DNA of 64,000 nt from Datisca glomerata (taxonomy: Eukaryota; Streptophyta; Magnoliopsida; Cucurbitales; Datiscaceae). Location of the stretch: NCBI GenBank assembly GCA_003255025.1, contig QANY01004038.1, positions 739,420 through 803,419 of the forward strand. The letters run 5' to 3'. The number at the start of each line of letters is the position of its first letter. Position 1 is the stretch's first letter. The translations under genes and the position numbers were made by a program. Below the pieces are notes generated by a model. It was not told the origin of the DNA. It searched no databases and saw only the letters and a program-made list of their open reading frames with translations. Of the stretch, positions 12,566 through 22,269 are shown in pieces.

Positions 12566-12654
12566 GCGATCAGAACCTGTCGGGATTCATGGTAACATCA
12601 CACAGTAATTAGTCAGTGGATTGACAGACCAATGAATTTCTATCGTCACCTCGC
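12566..12654 (-). ncRNA. Box C/D snoRNA guiding 18S rRNA at GGAUUGACAGAC
   Basis: Minus-strand RNA of about 89 bases with a terminal stem GCGA / TCGC (12651-12654 with 12566-12569), box C GTGACGA (12643-12649, one base off consensus), D' CTGA (12613-12616), a C'-like GTGATGT and D CTGA (12570-12573). The D' guide is complementary to GGATTGACAGAC (12618-12629 on the plus strand), a highly conserved 18S rRNA segment. The fifth base from D' is the first U of GGAUU, which by my count corresponds to human Um1288. The second guide, next to D, is complementary to AACCTGTCGGGATTC, which I cannot place. The plant name was not assigned with confidence (possibly snoR14). Confidence 0.82.
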
Positions 12655-12768
12655 TTTAACTTACGCACAAAACAAAACCTAAATACCGAAAAATTGTAGT
12701 AGTATCCAGAAAACGTTTAGGGAAAAAAACTTGATCCGAGAATTTTGAAGTACAAGTATTAGAAGTGG

Positions 12769-12861
12769 AGGCTCAGAACTTCTTAGAGGGTTGTGTAGCC
12801 GTCACAGACGGCCACTGAGAAGAGGCCGCCTCTGGAACACAGTGAGTTTTCATCACAGCTT
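12769..12861 (-). ncRNA. Box C/D snoRNA, U61-like (18S rRNA guide)
   Basis: Minus-strand RNA of about 93 bases with box C GTGATGA (12850-12856), box D CTGA (12773-12776) and an internal C'-like TGTGACG. The guide just upstream of D pairs with CTTCTTAGAGGG (12779-12790 on plus), a conserved 18S rRNA segment; the fifth base from D is a U, matching the site assigned to U61. The terminal stem is weak. The inner part contains CAGAGGCGGCCTCT and GTGGCCGTCTGTGACGGC, which may fold. By coincidence box C (GTGATGA) and box D (CTGA) supply an ATG and a TGA, so the RNA reads as a 26-codon ORF; that is not a peptide gene. First RNA of the transcript. Confidence 0.82.
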
Positions 12862-13020
12862 GATTTCTTGCAGATACTAAAAATTGAAGCGAAATTAGAA
12901 GAACATAAAATAGGCGAAAGAAGATGAAACATAATAACACGCAGATGATTGCAGAAAAGCGATAGAGAAGTAGAGGGGGAGAGGGTTTACGGAGGCAGAG
13001 GCAGGGAGGTGAAAGCGCAA

Positions 13021-13063
13021 TTTATAGACTGAACGACGTACCTTTTAAACGAGGAAACCCTAA
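13021..13063 (-). promoter_or_regulatory. Promoter of the snoRNA cluster: TATA box and telo-box
   Basis: On the minus strand TCTATAAATT gives a TATA box (TATAAA at 13026-13021). The telo-box AAACCCTAA lies at 13055-13063 on the plus strand, about 30 bp further upstream. Telo-boxes are known in promoters of plant ribosomal-protein and snoRNA genes. Transcription should start near 12990 and run through all three snoRNAs to AATAAA signals near 12256-12270. The leader 12900-12990 is pyrimidine-rich on the minus strand. Confidence 0.7.
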
Positions 13064-13099
13064 TCTCAATTCGCATCTCGCCTGCCAGGTATCAGTACA

Positions 13100-13400
13100 T
13101 CTTTGAATATTCAGTATTAAAAATACTATTAATTATTATGTATCTAAAAATATTATATTATATTTAAATTTATAATGAGAATAAATAAAATTTATAAATT
13201 TATAAAACATGTACATGTGTCATTAAATGATATTGAGAAATACTGAATATTCAATATTTTTGCTGCATATATAAAATTTTCCATTTGACAGACCATTTAA
13301 CTAGGTTTGATAGTGTTGAAATAGATTAAATGACAAAAATACCCGGTACTCTGAATGTTTTGCCAACATTATGGGTGTTTAAAATTATTGGTACCATTAA
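13100..13400. other. AT-rich intergenic
   Basis: Very AT-rich sequence upstream of the snoRNA promoter; no gene or RNA recognised. Confidence 0.5.
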
Positions 13401-13750
13401 TGATTGATTCGGTCGGTTCTTTACATGTGTTCGGTTCGGCTTGGGAAAATGAAAGAACCGAAATTTCGGTTTGATTTGAAATTTTAATGATTTTTGAACC
13501 GAAATAAAACATTAAATTTATATTATTTTTTTATTTTTTATATACAATTTCTTATAAAACCGAACCAAAACAAAACTTTAATTAATATATTTTTTTCAAT
13601 AATAATATCTAAAAATTATTTGAAAAATATTTTTAATTAATAATAATGAACTGAAACTCACGATTTGATTCAGTTCGATTCTTTTAGTATGAACGGTTCA
13701 GTTCGGTTTAGTTTTATCACCGAACCAAACCGTGAACACTCTTAACTAAC
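13400..13750. repeat. Dispersed AACCGAA-rich repeat, copy 1 (MITE-like)
   Basis: About 340 bp that aligns along its length, in the same orientation, with 56630-56980. Both have CGGTTCGGTTTGG-type ends in inverted orientation (GTGTTCGGTTCGG at the left, CCGAACCAAACCGTGAACAC at the right), an AT-rich middle and no ORF. This looks like a non-autonomous DNA element; the superfamily is not determined, though the GTGTTCAC end recalls hAT-type MITEs. Confidence 0.6.
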
Positions 13751-15490
13751 ATTTCTCCTCTGGAAAAATCTATTTCCACCGTTATGTCTTACCCATATTA
13801 ATATAGAATTTTTATCTCATACCTGTTTTTTTTTTAACTTTTTGGAAAACAGTGACATCGAAATAGAATTCATTACTAAATAGGTAATCTCTACCATTAA
13901 ATAATAAGATCCACACATTTAGAATGAACATCTAGATTTCTCTAATTAATATATTTACATTCTCTAATTAATCTTTATCTGATCGTCTTCTCCAATGTAA
14001 AATGAGAGAAGAAAAATCTCAGACCCTAGTGACGTGTTTACTTGATTTATATAGAATCGGATTTCTCATTCTAATAGTTTACTATGATTTAAAAATCTGA
14101 TTTTAAATAAGTTCCACAACTTTAACTGGAATGTATTCATTTGATTGCATGTAATGAGATCCTTAATAAAAATATGATAATGTGATTTCATATTTATGAT
14201 TCATTTGCAATGAATTGTGAAAAGTCAATTATGCACTCAAAATATTTATCTAACCAACCATTACTTCTTTCCTTGAAAGACATTTTAGTAACGTCATATA
14301 TTTTATTCTGATTCATGGATTTAATATACACAAACAATCATTTTTATTCATAATAATCTGTTTCATAATTCTGATTCTTAACGGTTAATAAAAGCATTAA
14401 TTTGATTCTAGATTTCGATTTCTAATCATTCCATTTTTCATCTGATTCCTAAGAAAACCGATTTCAAATTTCGTCTGATTCCACATGCACCATAGATTTA
14501 ATGAGTGCAAAACAATATGTTTTAACTTATAAGGTTTACCTGTGATATAAAATGCATAATTCAGCGGAAAGATTTAGATGAATAAATATGAGTTAGCAAG
14601 ATTTCTCATGCGCTGTAATCGGTTCGATTTTGTTTAGAATTTTTTTACAAACCGAACCGCACATGTGATTTTTTTACAAAAAGAAACTGAAATGAACAAA
14701 AAAAAGACTCCCAAACCAAATTGAACTGAACCATAAAAATTATATAAACCAAATTAGCCAAACCAAACTGTGAAATATGTAGAAGAAATGTAAACTAAGC
14801 TACTAGGTTTTCAATATCAACAAAAATCAAATCGTTAACAGATTAAAAAAAATTAGGGAAAAACTATTTTTCAATATGAACCAAATCTCTAGCAAACATA
14901 TTAACAAAAATTAGAAAAGAAAATCAGTTGTCAATATCAACAAAATCAGTAACAAATCAGCCTTTTGGAATAGAAAAAAAATGAAGTGTTAAATATTCAA
15001 TAGAGAAAACCAACCCAATTTTTTATGTATTAATACAATTTGGTTCGGTTTGATATAGTTTTCTTATAGAAACCACAAACTAGACCAAACCGTACGGTTT
15101 TCTGTTAAATTGAAGCTGAACCAAACAGCATAAATGTCGGGGTCAGTCCAGTTTGGTCATTTTGTGCGGTTTTACTTTGCGCCCTAATTTGTCTTGTGCT
15201 TGAAAATGAATATCAACAAGAATTTCAGAGACGAAATTTGAAAATCTGTATGATTTAGAAATGCGAAATAATAAGATTTAATGACCAATGGTAATCAAAT
15301 TGGTAGAATATGTGAATCGGGAGCTGAAGGTTTACTTCCAAACACGATTACGGGTATTTAATTTTTTTAGAAAATAATATTGTTTCTTTTGTTCTCACGT
15401 ATAATCTAATATAACAAATGAATATAATAACTTGGCTATTCAATTCAAAATTAAGACACTTTCTTGAACTAATATGTTGGATAATTCTCT
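13751..15490. repeat. AT-rich intergenic with diverged AACCGAA-type repeats
   Basis: No gene. Segments at about 14610-14800 and 15035-15185 carry further diverged motifs of the same kind (AACCGAACC, CAAACCGTACGG, TTTGGTTCGGTTTG), in both orientations. The rest is low-complexity AT. The last 100 bases are the upstream region of the protease gene. Confidence 0.45.
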
Positions 15491-15592
15491 TACGTGAAGC
15501 CAGTGATCTTGAACAATAAAATTTCTTTTCTTTATTTATTAAAGAAAAACCTTGAAAAGCTTAACAATAAAGAGAGAGACAATACCAAACTC

Positions 15593-16888
15593 ATGGCTTC
15601 ATCTTTGCAGCTTGTGTATATTTTCTTAATTTTTGTCTTAGATTCTACATCTTTGGCAACCATGCCAGACACCAGCACTGTAATATCTGTTTTAAACTTC
15701 ACCAAACATCCAACCTCGCGTTCTGTTTCTCGTCCTCGTGTGAGGACTCGTTACCTCGAACAACACTTCAGCTCTTTCTCGTCTAATATTCCTATTATAC
15801 TTCATAATGGTGGTTTTGTCATTCCTCTTAGCTTTGGAACCCCTCAGCACACGTTTTATGTTATTCTTGACACTGCTAGTAGCTTAACTTGGTTACCATG
15901 TAGTCGTAACTTCACCAAAGACATAAAAAAGAAGGAAATCTTTTATCCAAGTTTATCATCTTCTTCAAGATATCTGCAATGTAACAACCCCAAGTCCCGA
16001 TGGTTTGGCGATCGGAGAGCTCATTATCAGTGCGAAGAATATAAAGCGCATGCTCATTGCTCTACAAATTGTTCCAAACCATTACATTATAATCTTAGTT
16101 ATATCACAGGATCCACGTCTGGAATCTTACTATCAGAAACTCTATATATTCCTAACCATACAGCTGAAAATTTCATTGTTGGTTGTTCAAACTCTACCCC
16201 AGAAAACTATGGTCTAGTTGGCTTTGGTCGTAATCTCGAATCATTTCCTTCTCAATTAGGCATCAAGAGATTCTCCTATTGCGTACTCGGTGGTCACTTA
16301 ATTGATAAATCACCAACAAGTTACCTGGTTCTAAATGATGAGTCACATTCTGAGGACATTAGCTACACGCCATTTCATAAAAACCCATCAAACTATGATG
16401 TTTCAGATTTATATTATGTAATTTTAGAAGCGATCATTATAGGCAATAAAAGTATCAACATCCCACGTAAATTTTTGGCACCAAAAGCTAACGAAAATTA
16501 CGGGACTATTGTGGACTCAGGATCAACTTTTACTTATGTACACATATCGATCTTCAACGAAGTGGTACGGGAATTTCGGGAACAATTGGGAATGGGTGCT
16601 TTGTACCCTAACAACAAGGTTACAAAGTTTTGCTTTGACCTTTCTAAGAATGAAGCAAGTACTTTGCCAAACATGACATTCCAATTCAAAGATGGTGCGA
16701 TGATGAAAGTAGCATGGCAAAATTACCTTGTCGACCTAGATAGTGGTCTCAAATGTTTGGCAGTTAGGGCAATAAATTTCCCCATCATTTCAACAATTAT
16801 ATTGGGTAATACTATAATGCAAGATTTTTACGTAGAGTTTGATCTCGAAAAAGAAAGATTTGGATTTCTAGCCAATAAGTGTGCCTAG
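15593..16888 (+). CDS. Nepenthesin-type aspartic protease (A1 family), intronless
   Basis: A secreted or vacuolar acid protease by family; 431 residues. I chose the ATG at 15593 because it begins a good signal peptide (MASSLQLVYIFLIFVLDSTS); the in-frame ATG at 15494 would place 33 charged residues before it. First active-site motif: ILDTASSLTW, catalytic D93, with Ala where DTGS is usual. Second: IVDSGSTFTYV, D308. A Cys-rich nepenthesin-type insert lies between, with six Cys between about residues 103 and 175. Several N-x-S/T sites are present. The C-terminus ILGNTIMQDFYVEFDLEKERFGF is typical of the fold. It most resembles the At4g16563-like group of unusual aspartyl proteases. The frame is intact with no introns. 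The DTAS change may lower or alter activity, or the protein may still work. Confidence 0.88.
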   Translation: MASSLQLVYIFLIFVLDSTSLATMPDTSTVISVLNFTKHPTSRSVSRPRVRTRYLEQHFSSFSSNIPIILHNGGFVIPLSFGTPQHTFYVILDTASSLTWLPCSRNFTKDIKKKEIFYPSLSSSSRYLQCNNPKSRWFGDRRAHYQCEEYKAHAHCSTNCSKPLHYNLSYITGSTSGILLSETLYIPNHTAENFIVGCSNSTPENYGLVGFGRNLESFPSQLGIKRFSYCVLGGHLIDKSPTSYLVLNDESHSEDISYTPFHKNPSNYDVSDLYYVILEAIIIGNKSINIPRKFLAPKANENYGTIVDSGSTFTYVHISIFNEVVREFREQLGMGALYPNNKVTKFCFDLSKNEASTLPNMTFQFKDGAMMKVAWQNYLVDLDSGLKCLAVRAINFPIISTIILGNTIMQDFYVEFDLEKERFGFLANKCA

Positions 16889-17473
16889 AAACTTTGATGT
16901 TCTTAGAACATAAGTATTCTGTTATGTTTATTGTTATTGTAAAAAATATGTCAATCCTTTACTTCAATAGCCACTCTTTTCCTTTCAACCTTATGAGGGG
17001 CTAATAGGAAACTATATATCTTTTGCTTAAATTCCGACCCTCACATTAGAATGAGTGCTAAGAAATTATTCAAAATGATACTATGCAACATACTAGATGA
17101 ATTTTACCATTTGGATAAAACGTTTAGACAAAAGATAAGATTTCTCACATTCAACAATCAACAGAACATAATATACCTACTCCAGAATCCACTAAAATAT
17201 GAATTTGAGATTCAAAATCTCAAACAAAGCATCGATTGAACAAGCCATTTACCTTTTCATAAGAATCACCAACAAAAACGACGGACTCGATGCAAAGATA
17301 TACTTAGATAAGCCAATAATTAGAGAAAATTCTCATCTAGGGGAAAGATTTACAAAATGAAGTTGCTTCAATCTTTGTAAGAAGTGGAATATCAACTTAC
17401 TATAAGTGATGATCTTGTCATAAATGAAACAAAAAGCTATATACATCCAAACAAAGCAAATATTTCAAACCTG
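16889..17473. other. Intergenic between convergent genes
   Basis: 3' flanks of the protease (+) and of the uncharacterised gene (-). AT-rich. A 62-codon plus-strand ORF at 17051 has no recognisable feature and is not called. Confidence 0.5.
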
Positions 17474-18745
17474 CTAACGGGAAGCAGCCATGATAGCCCT
17501 CTGCAATTCTGATTCCACTTCACTTACACGATCCACTGACTTCACTTGTGTCCGTCCATTCTTGTCACTGACGCTCCTGTTGTTCTTCCTGCTATTTTCT
17601 TCCCCAGCACTTGTCTTGTTCCTCCCTCCATTTCCTTCTTTATCAGTCCTGCTACTGCTTTTCCTTCCATTCTCTTCTTCACCATTCTTTTTATTCCTCC
17701 ATCTCTCAAACTCGCTATAGGCCTCACCTGGATATAGCAGATCCTTCCTTCCCAAACCATCATTTTCTCCAAGAAGACTTTTCCTGGTAACTTCCATTTT
17801 CATCTCCTTTAAAATTTGCTTCATCTCTCTATTTTCTTTCTCCAACACCTCAAAATCCCTTCTCATCCATAAACACATACCCTTCAACAATTCTAGATCA
17901 CCCAAATTGCTCGCCGCACTCATCTTCTTCTTTACTTCCTTCACCTCCTCAATTCTTTCTATGGAAACCTTATTGACAGTCAAATACGGCATCTTGTTCC
18001 CCAAATTCGCCGGAAAGTTAACGCCCCACCTCAAATTAACAGTCATCTCCTTGGTCACCGGCATGGACGTTCTCGCTATCACAGAAATTCCCGACAACAA
18101 CCCATCCTTTTCAAAGTTCTCCTCAACCAACGATCTCTGTGACAGGCACCCGGTTCCTCCATTCAAATGAACCCTAGAATTCTCCGTAGAACCATTGCCA
18201 CTGCAAGATTCCAATTTCAATTCCTGCCATCCCGTCGAATCATCAAGCACAAAACCACTTCTAATCTTAACATCTGAGTGAGTCACGGGATCCGGATTGA
18301 CTCCACCATCCGAGTGAGACCCAGGTATCCGATCGCCGCTAGGGTTAGAAAAGGTGCTCTTCTTGAGGCAGAAGTTCCCAAATTGGGGTTTCAAGTGGAG
18401 AGAGAAAATAGGGACGATGGGTTTCGCGTGTAAGAGAGAGAAATTGGCAGAGAAGATGAGAGGGGAGCTGTTAGGCGAGCCGAACACCCCAAGGCCGGAC
18501 TTCAGGGAGAGAGAGAAAGGAGAAGATGGAGAGAAGGAAGATGAGGAGGAGGGAGAATAAGAGAGCTTGATAGAAGGACCAGAAGGGAAATTGGTGGAGA
18601 GAGAAAAGGAAAGATCAGAGGAGGAGTTGGTGGCTGTAGTAATGGAGGAAGTGAAAGGTTGTGTGAATATAGTGATGGGTAGCTTAGCCTTCAGGAGAGG
18701 ATTATGGTGGGTTTTCTCCTCTGGAAGCTTCAAGGAGAACTTCAT
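17474..18745 (-). CDS. Uncharacterised plant protein with Ser-rich N-terminus and C-terminal coiled coil
   Basis: A 423-residue intronless gene of unknown function. It resembles a plant-only family that I recall only by its start (an MK-S-KF/LxEE-type beginning, then a PLLKAKLPITIF-like segment). Residues 1-33 match that pattern; 37-90 are Ser/Pro-rich; 95-130 hold short beta-like hydrophobic segments (FSANFSLL, IFSLHLKPQFGNF). A middle region (about 215-250) has the pattern RTSMPVTKEMTVNLRWGVNFP. A coiled coil spans about 255-320 (VSIERIEEVKEVKKK, EVLEKENREMKQILKEM). The last 75 residues are very hydrophilic, rich in N, K, E, G and R, ending ESELQRAIMAASR. No signal peptide or catalytic motif is seen. 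The frame is clean, so it is probably a real gene. Confidence 0.8.
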   Translation of the reverse strand: MKFSLKLPEEKTHHNPLLKAKLPITIFTQPFTSSITTATNSSSDLSFSLSTNFPSGPSIKLSYSPSSSSSFSPSSPFSLSLKSGLGVFGSPNSSPLIFSANFSLLHAKPIVPIFSLHLKPQFGNFCLKKSTFSNPSGDRIPGSHSDGGVNPDPVTHSDVKIRSGFVLDDSTGWQELKLESCSGNGSTENSRVHLNGGTGCLSQRSLVEENFEKDGLLSGISVIARTSMPVTKEMTVNLRWGVNFPANLGNKMPYLTVNKVSIERIEEVKEVKKKMSAASNLGDLELLKGMCLWMRRDFEVLEKENREMKQILKEMKMEVTRKSLLGENDGLGRKDLLYPGEAYSEFERWRNKKNGEEENGRKSSSRTDKEGNGGRNKTSAGEENSRKNNRSVSDKNGRTQVKSVDRVSEVESELQRAIMAASR

Positions 18746-19180
18746 GTTTCTATTTGATCGGGTAATCGTTCGAGCAGAAAAGATGTCTAGATTGTGAGCT
18801 TGATAGATGGTGAAAAGATAATTAGTTAGAGAAAGATATGATCCTCCATGTATTTTCTTCTTTTATTGTTGAATGAAAATCTGTTTTGATTAAAACATAG
18901 ATGTCTCGATTGGATTCAGCGGCAGTGTAAGAAATAGTGATTTCATAATTGCAAATTGAGTTGATAATTGATATGAGTTGAATACTACGGGAACGAAAAT
19001 GGAGTGTGTATGTCATGGAAACTCGTTAGGTAACGGCCCGTTAGTTACCACAAGTTTCTTAAATGTAATGTTAGTTAGCTAGATATGTAGTGAAATATTT
19101 AAAATGTGTCCTATGGTAATGTAACTTAAATATTTAGAAGGTAACTTAGATATGTTGCAACTAGCTAGAAAATTTTTTTA
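18746..19180. other. Upstream region of the uncharacterised gene
   Basis: AT-rich 5' flank with short shadow ORFs only; no clear TATA box was assigned. Confidence 0.4.
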
Positions 19181-19700
19181 GTATTGGGACGAAGGTGGGA
19201 CAGTCTTTCCCATTTTTATCTCCATCCCTATATGTCAATCTCATCCCCGTCTCGTTCTCTATTTACGGGAACGCAGGGCGGGATGGAGAATCCCATTAAG
19301 ATCAGGTTACCCATGAGTTCTTAATCTCTTCAATAAGTTTGGTCACAAGTAGAACTTTTCAAAATTGGCCTAAGACATGGAACAAAAGCAAAGATGACAA
19401 TGATAGATGCAAAGAGGATGATTGGATATAGCTAGTGCAGTGAGAGATTAAAAAAATTAGTGTTAGGGTTGAATTGAGATAAAGTTATAATTTTAATATA
19501 ATATAAATGTATAGCAATGAATGAGACCGATGAATGGATGTTGACTATTATACATGTCCCCGCCCCATACCCGCGGTGGTTTATTTATAATTACCTCATA
19601 CCCGTTCTTCACCCATTTATTCACCAAATCTCAATCTGTTATGGGACAGCTCCCCATGGATACAGGAATGCATATGTGATTTTGATATCCCGAGATACCA
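19180..19700. repeat. GGGACGG / CCCCGCCCC-type dispersed repeat fragments
   Basis: Two stretches (about 19185-19330 and 19545-19690) are rich in runs such as CCCATTTTTATCTCCATCCC, GGGAACGCAGGGCGGGATGG and CCCCGCCCCATACCCGCGG inside AT-rich DNA. These runs recur widely in plant genomes as transposon-derived sequence. No coding frame is supported. Confidence 0.35.
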
Positions 19701-19724
19701 TTACTATAGATGCTTGAAATTTAC

Positions 19725-21576
19725 TGTAACACCCCGTTTTCCGAGGGTTAAATATGCTTGAAATTTCACAATTCAAAAATTCACAATTCAATTAAAACCT
19801 TAATTTGAGAAAATCTCCAAATTGAAAACCCTAATTTTAATGTTAAATAGTGGAAGCATAAAATTATTTGAAAAGAATATTAACTCATTAAACTGAAATA
19901 AATGATTCATTAAACTATAATAAAGTGAAGTACAAAAATTCGTAAGACATGAAAGATTAAACATGAATATTCATAAATTTCTGAAATAACTGAAGTCATA
20001 ATGTTATAATTAAACTTAGAAATCATAATCATGCTTGCTATGACAGTCCCTCACTCTTACTGCTCACCATCATCTGCAATACAATCATTTATGGGGGGTG
20101 AGTATTAAAAATATTCAGTAAGTAAATTCACATACTAATAAGTTTCACATGACATAAATATAAACATATAACTCATGCAAATTTATTTCACACGTTTACT
20201 AGTCACATAAAATACTTGTAACAACATTCTTGATTAACATATAACTTGAACTTGTACCTATACCTGCCAATATTTATACCTGCCCATACTTATACGTGCT
20301 TGATCATAACTCGACTAGACATATCCTTCGATTAACAACCTAACCCGAACTGTTTCACAACTTGAACATGAACTTGTAACATGAACGTGAACATGACAGA
20401 TTGGGTGTTCTGAAACTTGATGTCACTTAAGATCATCTGAACCTTAAGGACGCTAACATGAATATGGTGACACCCAACTGTATAACATGATAACATGATG
20501 TGAACAATCTGGTTATTTGATAATCAAGAGACATGACTAAATCTACTTCTCGTTTACTTATCACTTTTTACTTGAATTATTATTCACGTTATCACATATA
20601 CGTGAGTAAACATATAACTTGTTTATAAACATAAACAATATAACTAATACATGTATAACTCAAAATATAATCATACATAACAAGGTAAATAATTTCATCA
20701 TAATATGAAAAACAATTAAAACACTTGATCATAAGATTGAACACAAAGAAATAATAAAACAATTTCACATTATATATTCTACACTTATAAGACATGAACC
20801 GAATTATTATGTAAATCCACTTACTTTGATCGATACGAATTAAATTTAGCAACTATTGACCTGAAATTCACAGATTCTAGATCACTAAGCATTCATATAA
20901 TAACTACAATTATTTATTTAACAAGCATGGCGAGTGAGGTAAAAAAAGGGTGAAATTGAACCGGGTGTAAACTAATCAAGTGGTTCAATCCAATTCAACT
21001 AGGTTCAGAGCGAACTGCACCGGTTCGGTCGGGTTCAATTGAACGGATTCGGGTTGGGTAAAACATGGCTCGGGTCAACACACTAGAGAAATCTAATAAG
21101 CATTGAAATCACTCCAAAATTGATCCAGTTACTTATAAAGTTATAAAACTATTTGTTTCACATAAAAGAACTTATTTATTTGTTTGAAAAAAATGACAAA
21201 ACCACTTAATTTGAACCAACGAGAAATAAATTTTATTATTGTGTAAAAAAATCACATATTCTGTTGATTACCAAAAAGCTCACTAGGATGAACTATCAAA
21301 AGGGCAATATAGAAATACAGCATTGCAAAAAAAATCATAAAAAAAAGTACATAAACAAAACTAAAATAAAGAGGTATAAATCTTAATCCATCAAAAAGGC
21401 AATGTTAAGAAAAGTGAGCAACAGTTCTAGGATTAAGCCGAAATATCTAAGCTGAACAATTCAATAAAACAATTAGCAAAACAAATTTCAAAACTCCAAT
21501 TTTTGTTTGGCTGCTAACAAAATCAAGAGAACATGCGAGATATATGCAAATGAGAAAGAATCATATAAATTAGAAT

Positions 21577-21612
<36 letters not shown>

Positions 21613-22226
21613 GCTTACTGACAACGAAGGCAGCAATGATCTGGAGAAGACGATCAATGGGATGAATCTAGGAATGACGACAATGGTGCACCTTTAGGGA
21701 CGAGAGAGTGACAGTTTTACAAATTGCTGAAATTGAAGAACCAAAATTTCAGAGAGAGAAGAGGAAATGAGAAAGAAAATAGGAGAAAGAAGGGAGATAA
21801 ACTTACTTAAATTAGAACGCTGAAGAAGATGAAATTGAAAGAATGAGAAGCAAATGTTCGATTGAGGGAGAGAGGCTGCCAAAGAGAACAAATGGAAGAG
21901 TGAGGGAAAGAGGTTGAACAACAGTTACAAAGGGAGGGGTTTCATGAAATAGAAATGGAGAAGAAAGGGGGATTTAAAGAGCATTAGTATATGGGAGTTA
22001 CACACTAAGGAAACGGTTATGTTTCCTGAAAAAATAAATGGAGGAAAGAGGGGGAGTTACGTGGGTAAGCTTGAGATAAAAGCAAAGAGAGATTTGGGGA
22101 AGATGAATGAGAGAGAACACGTGTGAGGGAAATAAATTGGGTTGGCTTAGTGTGTAAGTGAGTGCATATGTGTGAGTGAGGGTTTGAATCACAAAAATAA
22201 CCCTTACAAAATACATGGGTATTACA
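19725..22226 (-). repeat. 3' LTR of the Tekay-type element
   Basis: About 2502 bp, from TGTAACACCCCG at the left to GGGTATTACA at the right (plus orientation). Its last 687 bp match 24346-25017 with few differences by eye. It contains a (GA)n tract at about 21583-21606. Minus-strand ORFs inside it are non-coding shadows. Confidence 0.88.
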
Positions 22227-22237
22227 TTCTCCCCTCC
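22227..22237 (-). promoter_or_regulatory. Polypurine tract
   Basis: Read on the minus strand, GGAGGGGAGAA lies immediately before the 3' LTR (TGTAATACCC), as required for plus-strand DNA priming in LTR retrotransposons. Confidence 0.85.
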
Positions 22238-22269
22238 ATATAACCTTTCATCCTCGAAAGGAATATACC

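Noticed and set aside
12773..12853. 26-codon minus-strand ORF (MKTHCVPEAASS...) that looks like a conserved micropeptide gene with TATA box
   Set aside because: The ATG is part of box C (GTGATGA) and the stop is part of box D (CTGA) of a U61-like snoRNA, and the last codons are the 18S guide. The RNA explains the conservation better.
15494..15592. Upstream in-frame ATG as the protease start
   Set aside because: It would add 33 charged residues before an evident signal peptide; the ATG at 15593 fits the family.
17490..18797. Several plus-strand ORFs opposite 17474-18745
   Set aside because: Shadow frames of the uncharacterised minus-strand gene, with low-complexity Leu/Phe/Ser or Glu/Arg composition.
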